Shown here piece by piece: positions 1 to 6,772 of a stretch of DNA of 12,359 nucleotides. A program made the translations under genes and the position numbers. The stretch's first letter is position 1; every line of letters starts with the position of its first letter. Origin of the DNA: CAYPGT01 sp964512985 (lineage in GTDB: Bacteria > Cyanobacteriota > Vampirovibrionia > LMEP-6097); contig CAZELI010000045.1 in assembly GCA_964512985.1 (NCBI GenBank), positions 1-12,359 on the forward strand, given 5' to 3'. Under the pieces are notes generated by a model, which ran no database searches, was not told the DNA's origin, and saw nothing but the letters and a program-made list of their open reading frames with translations.

Positions 1-52
1 AAAAAAAGTGGCCGTAAGACATATTGTTTATGAGATTACCGCGTAACTCCTG
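1..52. repeat. Left copy of a 52-bp terminal inverted repeat, probably a mobile-element end
   Basis: These 52 bases are the exact reverse complement of 12308-12359, and the match stops abruptly at position 53. They begin with a run of seven A and finish in CTCCTG next to the interrupted toxin gene. An identical inverted copy at each end, one of them cutting a gene, fits the outer end of an insertion sequence at which the assembly stopped. No transposase is included, so I cannot name the IS family. Confidence 0.85.
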
Positions 53-826
53 AAAGATTATTTTTGTTCTGTTGTACTTAAAGCAATATTTTCAAACTCT
101 TCTCATAATCTAGTGTTCAAGGGAGGGACTTTATTAAACAAGGTTCACGTTGGTTTTTATCGTTTAAGTGAAGATTTGGACTTTTCAATTTCAATTAGAG
201 CTGATAAATCAAGAAACGAGAAAAGTGCTTTAATGCAACCAATTAAAAAACTTATATCAGAACTTGAAGCTAATTTTGAAGGCTTGTCTTTTGAGAGTAC
301 ATTTCAGGGTCGTAATAATTCTTCTCAGTACAATGCTTCATTGAGATATAACTCGTGTCTTTCTGATTTGGAAGGTACTATTTTATTTGAAATTGGTCTG
401 AGAGAAGAAATATTAGTTCCACCAGTTACACTTAATGCAAGTACTTTAGTCCAAGATCCTTTCAACAACTCCTTTCTTATAGACCCTTATCCTGTTCAAT
501 GCCTGACTAGAACTGAAGCTTATGCAGAGAAGCTAAGAGCTGCATTCACTAGAAAGCAACCAGCTATCAGAGATTTATTCGATCTAGACTATGCCATACG
601 TCACAAGATCATAAATATTAATGATAAAGAGTTTCAAGAATTAGCAAAAGTCAAGTTAATTAAGCCTGAGCTATTGGAGATTAACCTTTCAGATAGTAAG
701 AAACAAATATTGAAATCACAACTTGAATCCCAATTAAGACCAGTACTTAGAGAGGGTGATTATAAACAGTTTGATTTTGAAAAAGCATGGAGTGATTTAA
801 AACTAATTGGAGATAAGTTTATATAG
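53..826 (+). pseudogene. AbiEii/AbiGii-family nucleotidyltransferase toxin, 5' end truncated
   Basis: AbiEii proteins are nucleotidyltransferase-fold toxins of type IV toxin-antitoxin and abortive-infection systems. The signature is clear: KGGTLLNK (113-142 region) followed by RLSEDLDFS, which carries the paired acidic residues of the active site, and near the C-terminus EKLRAAFTRKQPAIRDLFDLDYA, quoted here only as the EKLRA and RDLFDLDYA blocks. The reading frame stays open upstream of the GTG at 113 as far as the repeat boundary, and those codons read KDYFCSVVLKAIF, which matches the usual KDY-type N-terminus of the family. No ATG, GTG or TTG lies between 53 and 112, and an in-frame TAA sits inside the repeat at 44-46. 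The native start has therefore been removed, probably by an insertion. A product started at GTG 113 would keep the catalytic motifs but lack the first helix. No AbiEi-like antitoxin gene is visible here. Confidence 0.85.
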
Positions 827-923
827 GTAGTCCATTAACTGCCCCATTTTCCTGAGAAGAGAGCATTGCCTTAAATCGGTCTCTCCGAGCTTGTTTCAGC
901 AGCTCTCTGGTGCATCAATAATC

Positions 924-947
924 AAAAAGCCCCGCAAGTTGCGGGAC
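924..947 (-). terminator. Rho-independent terminator downstream of tRNA-Ser
   Basis: On the minus strand CCCGCAACTTGCGGG forms a 6-7 bp GC-rich hairpin (arms 931-936 and 940-945), followed by GCTTTTT (924-930). It lies about 45 bases past the 3' end of the tRNA. The plus strand also has a short T run after the hairpin, so it may also stop transcripts from the toxin remnant. Confidence 0.7.
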
Positions 948-990
948 TTTTCTGCCTTTAAACCCAGTCAGAGACCGGTGTTCAAGATAA

Positions 991-1078
991 TGGCAGAGAG
1001 GATAGGATTCGAACCTACGGTAGATCGCTCTACACATCCTTTCCAAGGATGCACCATCAACCACTCGGACACCTCTCC
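991..1078 (-). tRNA. tRNA-Ser (anticodon GGA)
   Basis: The minus strand folds as a class II tRNA. The acceptor strand GGAGAGG (1078-1072) pairs with CCTCTCT, with a G-U closing pair, followed by discriminator G and an encoded CCA (991-993). The anticodon loop TTGGAAA sits between GCATCC and GGATG, giving anticodon GGA for UCC/UCU serine codons. A long variable arm precedes the T arm with GGTTCGAATCC, as expected for serine. A terminator hairpin follows at 924-947. Confidence 0.95.
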
Positions 1079-1107
1079 ACAAAAATATCACCTAAAAGGC
1101 AATTCTA

Positions 1108-1149
1108 TTGGCTATAGTCCTTAGCATTGTGTATTATAAACTATAGTCC
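1108..1149 (+). promoter_or_regulatory. Probable promoter of the glycosyltransferase gene with a 9-bp direct repeat
   Basis: TTGGCT (1108-1113) and TATTAT (1132-1137) are 18 bp apart and resemble sigma-70 -35 and -10 boxes. This would place the transcription start only a few bases before the ATG at 1150. The sequence CTATAGTCC occurs twice, at 1112-1120 and 1141-1149, on either side of the -10 box. This may be a regulator site or chance. Confidence 0.4.
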
Positions 1150-1890
1150 ATGCCAAAGGAGTGCCAAATCAGCATCTTCATTATTTGTCTCAATGAAGAA
1201 AGAATCATAGAGTCTTGTTTAAAGCAGGCAGCTAAGCTTGCTAGTGAAATAATTATCGTAGACTCGGGTAGCACTGATAAAACTTTAGAAATCGCAAGCA
1301 AGTATACTGACCAAATTTATCATCAAGATTGGCTTGGCTATGGAGCACAGAAGAACATTGCCCTTTCTTATTGCACTAATGATTGGGTCTTAAGTCTTGA
1401 TGCTGATGAAGTTTTAACAGATGAGCTAATAGATGAAATTAAAACTCTTGACTTGCAAGCTAATGGCTATCAAATAGCTCGTAAACTCTACATAGGAGAG
1501 AAGTTCATTCGTTGGGGAGGATTCTATCCTGATTATCAATTACGATTATTCAAGAAGCCACTTGGGAGATTTTGTAACAGCCAAGTACATGAGAGCGTTG
1601 AATTACTAGACCCTAAAACTCAATCCTACACTAAGTCTCGCCATAACTGCCCTTTATTAAAGTATCCTTTGAATCATTATTCATATACTTCTATAACAGA
1701 TATGGAGCAGGCTTATATCAAATTTGCCAAGCTCTCAAACAAAAAGCCAAACTTGGTTGTTGCAATCATTAATGGAGTCTATAGCTTTATTAATAAATTT
1801 ATCTTCAGACTAGGATTCTTGAATAGCACTATAGGATTACGTTTAGCATGGATTAATGCAAAATATTCATTCTTAAAATATAGAAATTAA
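1150..1890 (+). CDS. Family 2 glycosyltransferase, LPS core type (WaaE/KdtX-like)
   Basis: This 246-aa protein is a GT-A fold glycosyltransferase. It would transfer a sugar from a nucleotide donor to lipopolysaccharide core or another surface glycan at the cytoplasmic face of the membrane. Visible motifs are the N-terminal strand and loop ISIFIICLNEE (residues 7-17), VDSGSTDKT (37-45) in the nucleotide-binding region, the metal-binding DAD (84-86) in LDADE, and the RWGGFYPDYQLRLF block with a following VHESVE, typical of the WaaE/KdtX subgroup. Length is normal for the group. The C-terminal 50 residues hold hydrophobic and basic helices that could associate with the membrane. The ATG at 1150 starts just before the first strand of the fold and has no clear ribosome-binding site. 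Donor and acceptor cannot be told from sequence. It stands alone, and its end converges on the minus-strand gene ending at 1944. Confidence 0.88.
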   Translation: MPKECQISIFIICLNEERIIESCLKQAAKLASEIIIVDSGSTDKTLEIASKYTDQIYHQDWLGYGAQKNIALSYCTNDWVLSLDADEVLTDELIDEIKTLDLQANGYQIARKLYIGEKFIRWGGFYPDYQLRLFKKPLGRFCNSQVHESVELLDPKTQSYTKSRHNCPLLKYPLNHYSYTSITDMEQAYIKFAKLSNKKPNLVVAIINGVYSFINKFIFRLGFLNSTIGLRLAWINAKYSFLKYRN

Positions 1891-1896
1891 AATACT

Positions 1897-1936
1897 GGAT
1901 CCTGACGTCGCAGCTTCGCTGCTCCTCAGGATGACG
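1897..1936. repeat. Palindromic dispersed repeat, single arm, between convergent genes
   Basis: This 40-bp GC-rich hairpin has outer arms ATCCTGA/TCAGGAT and an inner stem GCAG-CTTCG-CTGC. Its reverse complement begins CGTCATCCTGAGGAG and ends CAGGATCC, and it aligns closely with each arm of the larger element at 12181-12290. It is therefore one member of a dispersed palindromic family. Lying between two convergent stop codons (1890 and 1944), it could also act as a bidirectional terminator. Confidence 0.8.
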
Positions 1937-1943
1937 AGCTAGA

Positions 1944-2837
1944 TTACTTGTGTAAAGCAAGCTTAATCTCGTCTTTTGTGAATTTTTGCTTAGCAATATG
2001 CATCTGGGTTCTAGCTCTTAGAGATCTATCTAGCATTAATACTGAACTTTCAAGCTTCTCTTCACGTTCAGCGGAGAGACTCTGCTGCAGCATTGAACGG
2101 ATTTCCTTATGATTGAATGTTTTCTTAGATTTAGAGTTGAAGCCATTCTTCAAACCTTCATCAAGATACTCAGAAACCTTAGCAGCAAACTCATTAATAG
2201 GTTCAATTACATACTCTTTAAACGACTCAGCCGGAACTTCGTAAGTATAACGAACTATAAGCTTCATGCTCTCATCTAAGGCCTTACGTAAATTCTCCAG
2301 CGATACATATGAAAGAGCCTTAGAATATCTTTCTATAAGATCTTCTTGTAATTCTTTAAAGTAAGTAGTAGCAGCTTGTACTAATTTGTCAACAGCAGTT
2401 ATTTTTTCTGGCTTAGTTTCTTCTTGTTCTTTCTTAGCCTGTTCTTGATTATCCTTGTCTTTTTCCTCTTTAATTTCATCTAACTTAGCTTGAACCTTCT
2501 TCTTCAGGTCTACTTGTTTCTCTTGATCAAAGTAAGTATATTTATTCTGCTCAATCATCTTAGCTGAGAGCAAGTTAAGCATGGCCTGTAAAGTCGCTCC
2601 TTCAGCCTTCTGCAGAGCAATAGCTAAAGAATCTGTAGGAAGGGAGATATCAGCAAGAGTCTCAGATGCAGAGGACTCTTTAAGAATCTGTAGGGCTTTC
2701 AGCTTCTCACGTTTACGCTCTTTAGTAGAAAGAGGCTGATACGCTTCTAAAGCCTTAGCAGAAGTTGCTGAATTGAAGGCTTTAAGTATTTCTGAGTTAG
2801 CTTGTCCTAAATTTTGAAATTGTACGCTAATCACCAC
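1944..2837 (-). CDS. Hypothetical charged, helical protein
   Basis: I do not recognise a family for this 297-aa product. It has no signal peptide and no membrane segment. It appears almost wholly alpha-helical, with a very charged Lys/Glu-rich stretch at about residues 103-145 that is a likely coiled coil or extended linker. A helical C-terminal half ends in a basic segment (RSLRARTQMHIAKQKFTKDE at about 271-290). The start is taken as the GTG at 2837. The next codon is also GTG, and upstream codons back to the stop at 2904 contain no ATG, GTG or TTG. It is the last of three minus-strand orphan genes, separated by 133 bp from the preceding one, and probably has its own promoter. A cytoplasmic or secreted role is possible; its context beside two effector-like genes is the only hint. 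Existence as a gene is likely from its long open frame; its function is unknown. Confidence 0.7.
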   Translation of the reverse strand: MVISVQFQNLGQANSEILKAFNSATSAKALEAYQPLSTKERKREKLKALQILKESSASETLADISLPTDSLAIALQKAEGATLQAMLNLLSAKMIEQNKYTYFDQEKQVDLKKKVQAKLDEIKEEKDKDNQEQAKKEQEETKPEKITAVDKLVQAATTYFKELQEDLIERYSKALSYVSLENLRKALDESMKLIVRYTYEVPAESFKEYVIEPINEFAAKVSEYLDEGLKNGFNSKSKKTFNHKEIRSMLQQSLSAEREEKLESSVLMLDRSLRARTQMHIAKQKFTKDEIKLALHK

Positions 2838-2847
2838 GGTATAGTCT

Positions 2848-2900
2848 AATCTATAACAATTTGGCGTTTTGTAAAGCCAAAAATGACAATTTTTGCAAAT
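2848..2900 (-). promoter_or_regulatory. Weak promoter candidate and shared upstream motif before the 297-aa gene
   Basis: Reading the minus strand, TTTACA (2875-2870) is followed after 16 bp by TAGATT (2853-2848), a modest sigma-70 match that would give an almost leaderless transcript. Just upstream, 2889-2900 reads ATTTGCAAAAAT on the minus strand. This matches 11 of 12 bases of the element at 5286-5297 ahead of the 331-aa gene. The rest of the 2838-2970 spacer is AT-rich with no gene. Confidence 0.3.
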
Positions 2901-2970
2901 AGTTCAGTTAAATAAAATTTATTTCTGTACAAATGAAAATAAAAATTAAACTTGACAGATGCGGGAACTT

Positions 2971-4152
2971 TCAAGCTGCAGCTGTTGCTAATTTATCGGA
3001 AGCTTCATAAGTTCCCCTCCTCGGTGGTTTAGCAGTTGTTATTTGATCAGAAGATGACTGACCACTTAAGAAAGATAAGGCAGCAAAACCAATTGCACCA
3101 AGCTCTGCAGACAATCCAAAAACATAAGCTATGACAGCACCCATGATACTAGGCAAAACAAGACCTGGAAGAGATTGAGTTAAATGTGAAAGCCATTCAT
3201 CTGGTTGTTTTGTTTTTAATTCAGTATATTGAGAACTTAAATGTTTAAAGTAAGCTATTTGTTCATCCTTCAAGCTACCCAATTGCGGCAAAAGCTTACT
3301 ATGAGCTTGTGCAAGTGCTTGCTCTTCAGTCATTTTACCTGAACTAATATTTGCCTCATAATTAGCGACAATGTCTTGAAAAATGTTGAATACTTCCTTC
3401 CTCTCTCCTAATTTAATACTATGAAAATCACCTTGCTTAAACTCAGCTTCATAAGCTTTGCCATTTACTTGGTCCCCATACTTTAAATGTCCAGAAATAT
3501 TTTGCGAATTAGGCAACGCTTCAAACAAAGCAAAAGAATTTACAGCTAAGCCTAAAGAATCGATCGATTCTTTCATAGCTTTTACACCACCATGTGTTAG
3601 CTTCGATATATTCTCATTTAATGACTTTGATAATTCCCGTGCAAAGATCTCTGGATCAGTTGTTTTAGTTTCATAATTATGAGCTGCTATCTCTGCTTGA
3701 TTTATCAAGCCTTGCATTAGAGATCGTTGCTGCTCCACACTAGGACTGCCTTCTTTATCTTGTGAAACACGAGAATGAATTTCAATAAGGCTATCTCTTA
3801 TAATTCCATAGCTTTCGGCAGAAGCTTCTAATGAAAGCTGCAAAACATTTGCGAGATTTTTGTCAGCAAATGCTTTTTCTAAAGTGTTTAATCCTTTCAT
3901 TAAGAGAGCTTTTTGTTGAGCATCTTCAGTCTTCCCTTGCTTAGCCATGAAGGCATTTTTTGCAGCTTCTAAAATCATCTGGGGACTAAATTCGTGTTTA
4001 ACACCCTCATTAACCCAAGTAGCTCCTTCCTTGATAAACTTTCCTATATAGGATACGAGTTCATCAACACTACTTGTGTTAACACCAGCTTCAAGCCTTC
4101 CCTTAAAGTGAGCTTCGAGCATGTGTAGTGGATTGTTTGTAACGGTACTCAT
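2971..4152 (-). CDS. Hypothetical protein with C-terminal membrane region and ATAAA tail, tandem paralog 1
   Basis: This 393-aa protein belongs to no family I recognise. Residues 1-325 are mostly soluble helices. Residues 328-364 are a strongly hydrophobic, Gly/Ala-rich stretch that could form one or two membrane helices. A 29-residue polar tail follows, with a basic AKPPRR cluster and the ending DKLATAAA. There is no N-terminal signal peptide. The upstream neighbour shares the plan: a start MST, an FMAK block after an Ala/Asn-rich helix (here AAKNAFMAKQG, residues 63-73), a central PNxxxxSGxL-like block, the hydrophobic region and an ATAA ending. The start ATG at 4152 has a good ribosome-binding site, AAGGA eight bases upstream. 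The gap of 55 bp to the previous gene suggests co-transcription. A membrane-inserting secreted effector is a reasonable guess, as is a membrane-anchored cell-surface or toxin-like protein; neither is shown. Confidence 0.78.
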   Translation of the reverse strand: MSTVTNNPLHMLEAHFKGRLEAGVNTSSVDELVSYIGKFIKEGATWVNEGVKHEFSPQMILEAAKNAFMAKQGKTEDAQQKALLMKGLNTLEKAFADKNLANVLQLSLEASAESYGIIRDSLIEIHSRVSQDKEGSPSVEQQRSLMQGLINQAEIAAHNYETKTTDPEIFARELSKSLNENISKLTHGGVKAMKESIDSLGLAVNSFALFEALPNSQNISGHLKYGDQVNGKAYEAEFKQGDFHSIKLGERKEVFNIFQDIVANYEANISSGKMTEEQALAQAHSKLLPQLGSLKDEQIAYFKHLSSQYTELKTKQPDEWLSHLTQSLPGLVLPSIMGAVIAYVFGLSAELGAIGFAALSFLSGQSSSDQITTAKPPRRGTYEASDKLATAAA

Positions 4153-4160
4153 TTAACTAG

Positions 4161-4165
4161 TCCTT
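4161..4165 (-). promoter_or_regulatory. Ribosome-binding site of the 393-aa gene
   Basis: On the minus strand AAGGA lies eight bases before the ATG at 4152. It is one of the few clear Shine-Dalgarno sites in the window and settles the start. It sits within ACTAGT repeats (ACTAGT, seven bases, ACTAGT), which could pair and partly hide the site. Confidence 0.6.
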
Positions 4166-4207
4166 AACACTAGTACAAAGCTGGTTATAAAGGGTTTTTG
4201 ATAGGAA

Positions 4208-5203
4208 TTACGCTGCAGTAGCAAATTGAGGATCTAATTTAGGATCACGAGCTGGAGCTGCTTGCCTAGCATTGGCTCCATTTAACATTGAACTACCCAC
4301 CACCGCAAGAATAGTAGGGGCATTACTACCAACACAGCCAAGTAAAGCATTTAGAGGTGTACCAATTATCGGTACATAACTAAAAATATTTGCAAGTGGA
4401 GCTGCTATCACTGGAAACAGCATTACAAGCCATTTTCCATAAGTTTGTAAAAATTCTTGCAATTGATGATGCGACTCTTCTGCTTTTTCAGTAGAAGCGA
4501 ATTTCTCTTTTATAATATTCACGAGATCTACTTTCTCTTTATTTGTCAAAGCTCCTACCCCATTCTCTTTATTCAAGATCGCATTAAGATTATTAATTAA
4601 ATCTCCAGAGTAATTATAATTTGGATTGATGTTAAGTAATGAAGTACTATCATTTCGAGTCTTTATAATCGCTTCAAAAACAGCTTCGGTAATCTTAGTA
4701 TTTCTTTCAATTTTAGCTTCTAAACTAAGATCTTTACTTTCAGCCGTCGGCAATTGATCTAATATAGCCGCAGTCATATGTATCAAAGGTAATAAAGACT
4801 CTTTATGGGAATCAGGAATACTATTAAACCCTTGCAACAAGATCGCTTCAGGACTATCAACCAGAGCTTTAAAGGTTTTAATTTTATCTGCAGAGTCACC
4901 AAACAACCTGTCTAATTCTCCACTCTTCTCTGGATTGCCATTAATACCTAGTAACTGATAAAGTGTGCTTCTAGTTTCATTAGTACTTACTCCCTCTTTC
5001 ATTCCCATCTTCGCCATAAAAATAGCTTGAGCGTGATTGTTAGCAGCAGTAGTAACTTCTTCATGATTTTCCAAAGTTAGTTTTCCAGTACTTTCAATAA
5101 ATTCAAAAACAGATTGAAAAGCAGCTTTATACAGCTCTTCACCTTTGGTTATTTTAGTAACCAACCCTGGGATTTTTATCTCTATTTTGAGTTCTGTAGA
5201 CAT
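4208..5203 (-). CDS. Hypothetical protein with C-terminal membrane region and ATAA tail, tandem paralog 2
   Basis: This 331-aa protein has no recognisable family. It is helical for about 255 residues. A long hydrophobic, Pro/Gly-punctuated region follows (about 258-307), able to form two membrane segments, then a short Arg-containing polar tail ending DPQFATAA. The helix block AANNHAQAIFMAKMG (53-67), the hydrophobic C-terminus and the terminal ATAA match the layout of the downstream 393-aa gene, which suggests an old tandem duplication. I prefer the ATG at 5203 because the product then begins MST like the paralog. The TTG at 5224 would add seven residues (MDLYIWN) and neither start has a well-spaced ribosome-binding site. 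It is probably the first gene of a unit with the 393-aa gene, driven from the palindrome-rich region at 5248-5310. The function is unknown; an exported membrane-active effector is one hypothesis. Confidence 0.76.
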   Translation of the reverse strand: MSTELKIEIKIPGLVTKITKGEELYKAAFQSVFEFIESTGKLTLENHEEVTTAANNHAQAIFMAKMGMKEGVSTNETRSTLYQLLGINGNPEKSGELDRLFGDSADKIKTFKALVDSPEAILLQGFNSIPDSHKESLLPLIHMTAAILDQLPTAESKDLSLEAKIERNTKITEAVFEAIIKTRNDSTSLLNINPNYNYSGDLINNLNAILNKENGVGALTNKEKVDLVNIIKEKFASTEKAEESHHQLQEFLQTYGKWLVMLFPVIAAPLANIFSYVPIIGTPLNALLGCVGSNAPTILAVVGSSMLNGANARQAAPARDPKLDPQFATAA

Positions 5204-5247
5204 ATTCCATATATACAAATCCAAAATAAACTAGAATTTTATAGCTA

Positions 5248-5310
5248 ATTTTATGAAAAGATTAAGAACGATCAAAAATTCGATCATTTTTGCATATTTT
5301 TTGATCAAAA
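5248..5310 (-). promoter_or_regulatory. Promoter with overlapping GATCAAAA palindromes upstream of the paralog genes
   Basis: On the minus strand TTGATC (5275-5270) and TAAAAT (5253-5248) are 16 bp apart, a fair sigma-70 promoter about 45 bp before the ATG at 5203. The -35 box lies inside a 9-bp perfect inverted repeat, GATCAAAAA (5270-5278) and TTTTTGATC (5298-5306). Further GATCA-type copies lie at 5282-5286 and 5303-5310. This arrangement looks like an operator that would compete with polymerase, but low-complexity AT sequence makes chance repeats easier. Confidence 0.4.
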
Positions 5311-5318
5311 TTATCTAG

Positions 5319-5355
5319 AAGTGTCCAGTTTGCCCCCGGCCCTAACTGGACACTT
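5319..5355. terminator. Strong 12-bp hairpin after queE, a terminator or a mobile-element end remnant
   Basis: AAGTGTCCAGTT (5319-5330) and AACTGGACACTT (5344-5355) are perfectly complementary around a 13-base GC-rich loop. The hairpin lies six bases past the queE stop codon, so it probably ends the que transcript, although the minus-strand tail (TTCTAGATAATTTT) is only moderately T-rich. The plus-strand tail TTTTCCTTT is better, yet no plus-strand gene leads into it. A GC-rich loop in AT-rich surroundings also allows an origin as a repeat or a mobile-element end. Confidence 0.55.
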
Positions 5356-5360
5356 TTCCT

Positions 5361-6038
5361 TTAAGGCATATCTATAAGCTTGTGAAGTTGCCACCCCATC
5401 CTTAACCTTCCAGGATATTGGCGACAAAGTTCAAGGACCTTAGCCTTAGTAGCATCTTGGTTATACCAATCAGGCACGAGAAATATTGGACATTCATTAT
5501 TAGCTTGTTTCAGTTTCACAATTATAGTAGTAAGTAAATATTCTATGCCTTCGTCATTAGCTATCACGAATTTAAGTTCATCAGCTCTCTGCCAAATCCG
5601 TTCGTCACTTATCTTTGAGCTTTTAGAATAGATTTCTTTCGGACTAAAAGTAATGAAAATATCCTCATCATAGTCCTTAAATAAATCACCAATAAACTCT
5701 CCTGTAGCAGCAGTCTCTATCGAAACTCTATATGATTTATCTATTAACGCTTCTATGAGAGCTGCTAGATCCTGCTCTGTGGGCTCCCCTCCAGTAATCA
5801 CTACACGTTTAAGCAAGGGATTGATTTCTTCTAATTGAGCAATAATTTCACTAGGTTCCATCTCCACTGAATTACTTTCACGTTTCATCCAGGTTTCTTT
5901 CTCATCGCAGAAGAAACAATGTACATTACAACCTTGAAAACGCACAAAGAACGATGGAGTTCCCGCATGCAAACCCTCACCCTGAATAGTCTCTACTATC
6001 TCTGGTTGGGTATCAGCGTTTTGGTGCAATATTGTCAT
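5361..6038 (-). CDS. queE: 7-carboxy-7-deazaguanine synthase (queuosine pathway)
   Basis: QueE is a radical SAM enzyme that rearranges 6-carboxy-tetrahydropterin to 7-carboxy-7-deazaguanine, the ring-contraction step on the way to preQ0 and queuosine in tRNA. In this 225-aa protein the N-terminal substrate and cap region contains ETIQGEGLHAGTPSFFVRF (residues 16-34). The iron-sulfur motif CNVHCFFC follows, with Cys37, Cys41 and Cys44 in the canonical CX3CX2C spacing. VITGGEPTEQ, the glycine-rich SAM-binding block, comes later. Length is normal for the family. It starts at the ATG at 6038, only 15 bases after the queC stop, with no clear Shine-Dalgarno site, which is consistent with translation from a queF-queC-queE message. 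A perfect GCTAA-AA-TTAGC hairpin lies across the queC stop. The substrate-supplying QueD and the GTP cyclohydrolase are not in this window and must be encoded elsewhere if the pathway works. Confidence 0.95.
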   Translation of the reverse strand: MTILHQNADTQPEIVETIQGEGLHAGTPSFFVRFQGCNVHCFFCDEKETWMKRESNSVEMEPSEIIAQLEEINPLLKRVVITGGEPTEQDLAALIEALIDKSYRVSIETAATGEFIGDLFKDYDEDIFITFSPKEIYSKSSKISDERIWQRADELKFVIANDEGIEYLLTTIIVKLKQANNECPIFLVPDWYNQDATKAKVLELCRQYPGRLRMGWQLHKLIDMP

Positions 6039-6053
6039 AGGACGGAGCTAATT

Positions 6054-6755
6054 TTAGCATGACTGGTTTGATAACAAAGGGTCATGTACTCCAGCTTCTT
6101 TAAAACCTCTCTCCCGCAATAGACAAGCGTGGCATTTACCGCAAGGTGGATAGGTCCCTGCATAGCAAGTATGTGAATAAGAGAGTGCTTGCATACATTC
6201 CTTACCTAGATCTAGAGCAAGTTTCACTGTCTCAGCTTTAGTAAGGTGCATTAATGGAGTATGAATCACTATACCTTCATCACTACCGAAGAGTCCTTGA
6301 TTAAGAGATTTTTGCATTGCTTCGATGAACTCACTGCGACAGTCATAGTAACCACCATAGTCTTCCTCACAAACCCCTATCACCAGATGCTTGCAACCAC
6401 GAGACACAGCTATATTCGCTGCAATAGTCAAGAATAAAATATTTCGTCCTGGGACAAAAGTCGCTTGCACACCGGGTTTGAATTCAGAAACACTTTCATA
6501 TTTATCTAAGTCTTGAGTATGATCTGTCAGTGGGCTAGTAGAACGCAATACTTGAGGCACTTTCACCAAATCAAACTCAACTCCAGCAAACTTACAAATT
6601 TTACATGCCGCATCTAACTCAATTCCATGCTTCTGCCCATAATCAAAGGTAACAGTATGAACTTCAGACCACTTTCTCTTAGCCCAATATAGACAGGTAG
6701 TACTGTCTTGTCCACCCGAAAAGACGACTAGAGCTTTGTGATTGTTTAATTGCAT
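6054..6755 (-). CDS. queC: 7-cyano-7-deazaguanine (preQ0) synthase
   Basis: QueC converts 7-carboxy-7-deazaguanine to preQ0 in two ATP-dependent steps using ammonia. The 233-aa product shows the PP-loop ATP-binding motif SGGQDST (residues 13-19). It also has the family's C-terminal zinc site, with Cys197, Cys205, Cys208 and Cys211 in a CX8CX2CX2C pattern (CYAGTYPPCGKCHAC). The blocks FVPGRNILFL and CEEDYGGYYDCR are also typical of QueC. Length is as expected and nothing essential is missing. It lies between queF and queE on the same strand, upstream of queE by 15 bases. Its distance from queF is unusual, because a 132-bp palindromic repeat occupies the spacer, and this could reduce or separate its expression from queF. 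The start is the ATG at 6755. Confidence 0.96.
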   Translation of the reverse strand: MQLNNHKALVVFSGGQDSTTCLYWAKRKWSEVHTVTFDYGQKHGIELDAACKICKFAGVEFDLVKVPQVLRSTSPLTDHTQDLDKYESVSEFKPGVQATFVPGRNILFLTIAANIAVSRGCKHLVIGVCEEDYGGYYDCRSEFIEAMQKSLNQGLFGSDEGIVIHTPLMHLTKAETVKLALDLGKECMQALSYSHTCYAGTYPPCGKCHACLLRERGFKEAGVHDPLLSNQSC

Positions 6756-6772
6756 AACAGTGTTTCGTAATC

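Noticed and set aside
827..923. A small RNA or gene between the toxin remnant and the tRNA terminator
   Set aside because: Some GAGAG/CTCTC complementarity exists, but I found no recognisable RNA family, promoter or open frame; this stretch is left unassigned.
891..1124. Plus-strand 77-codon open frame, 891-1124
   Set aside because: It reads antisense through the terminator and tRNA-Ser gene; its middle part is the familiar false peptide produced by translating a tRNA.
3458..3676. Plus-strand frame opposite the 393-aa gene
   Set aside because: It lies wholly within a longer gene on the other strand and its composition is that of an antisense shadow.
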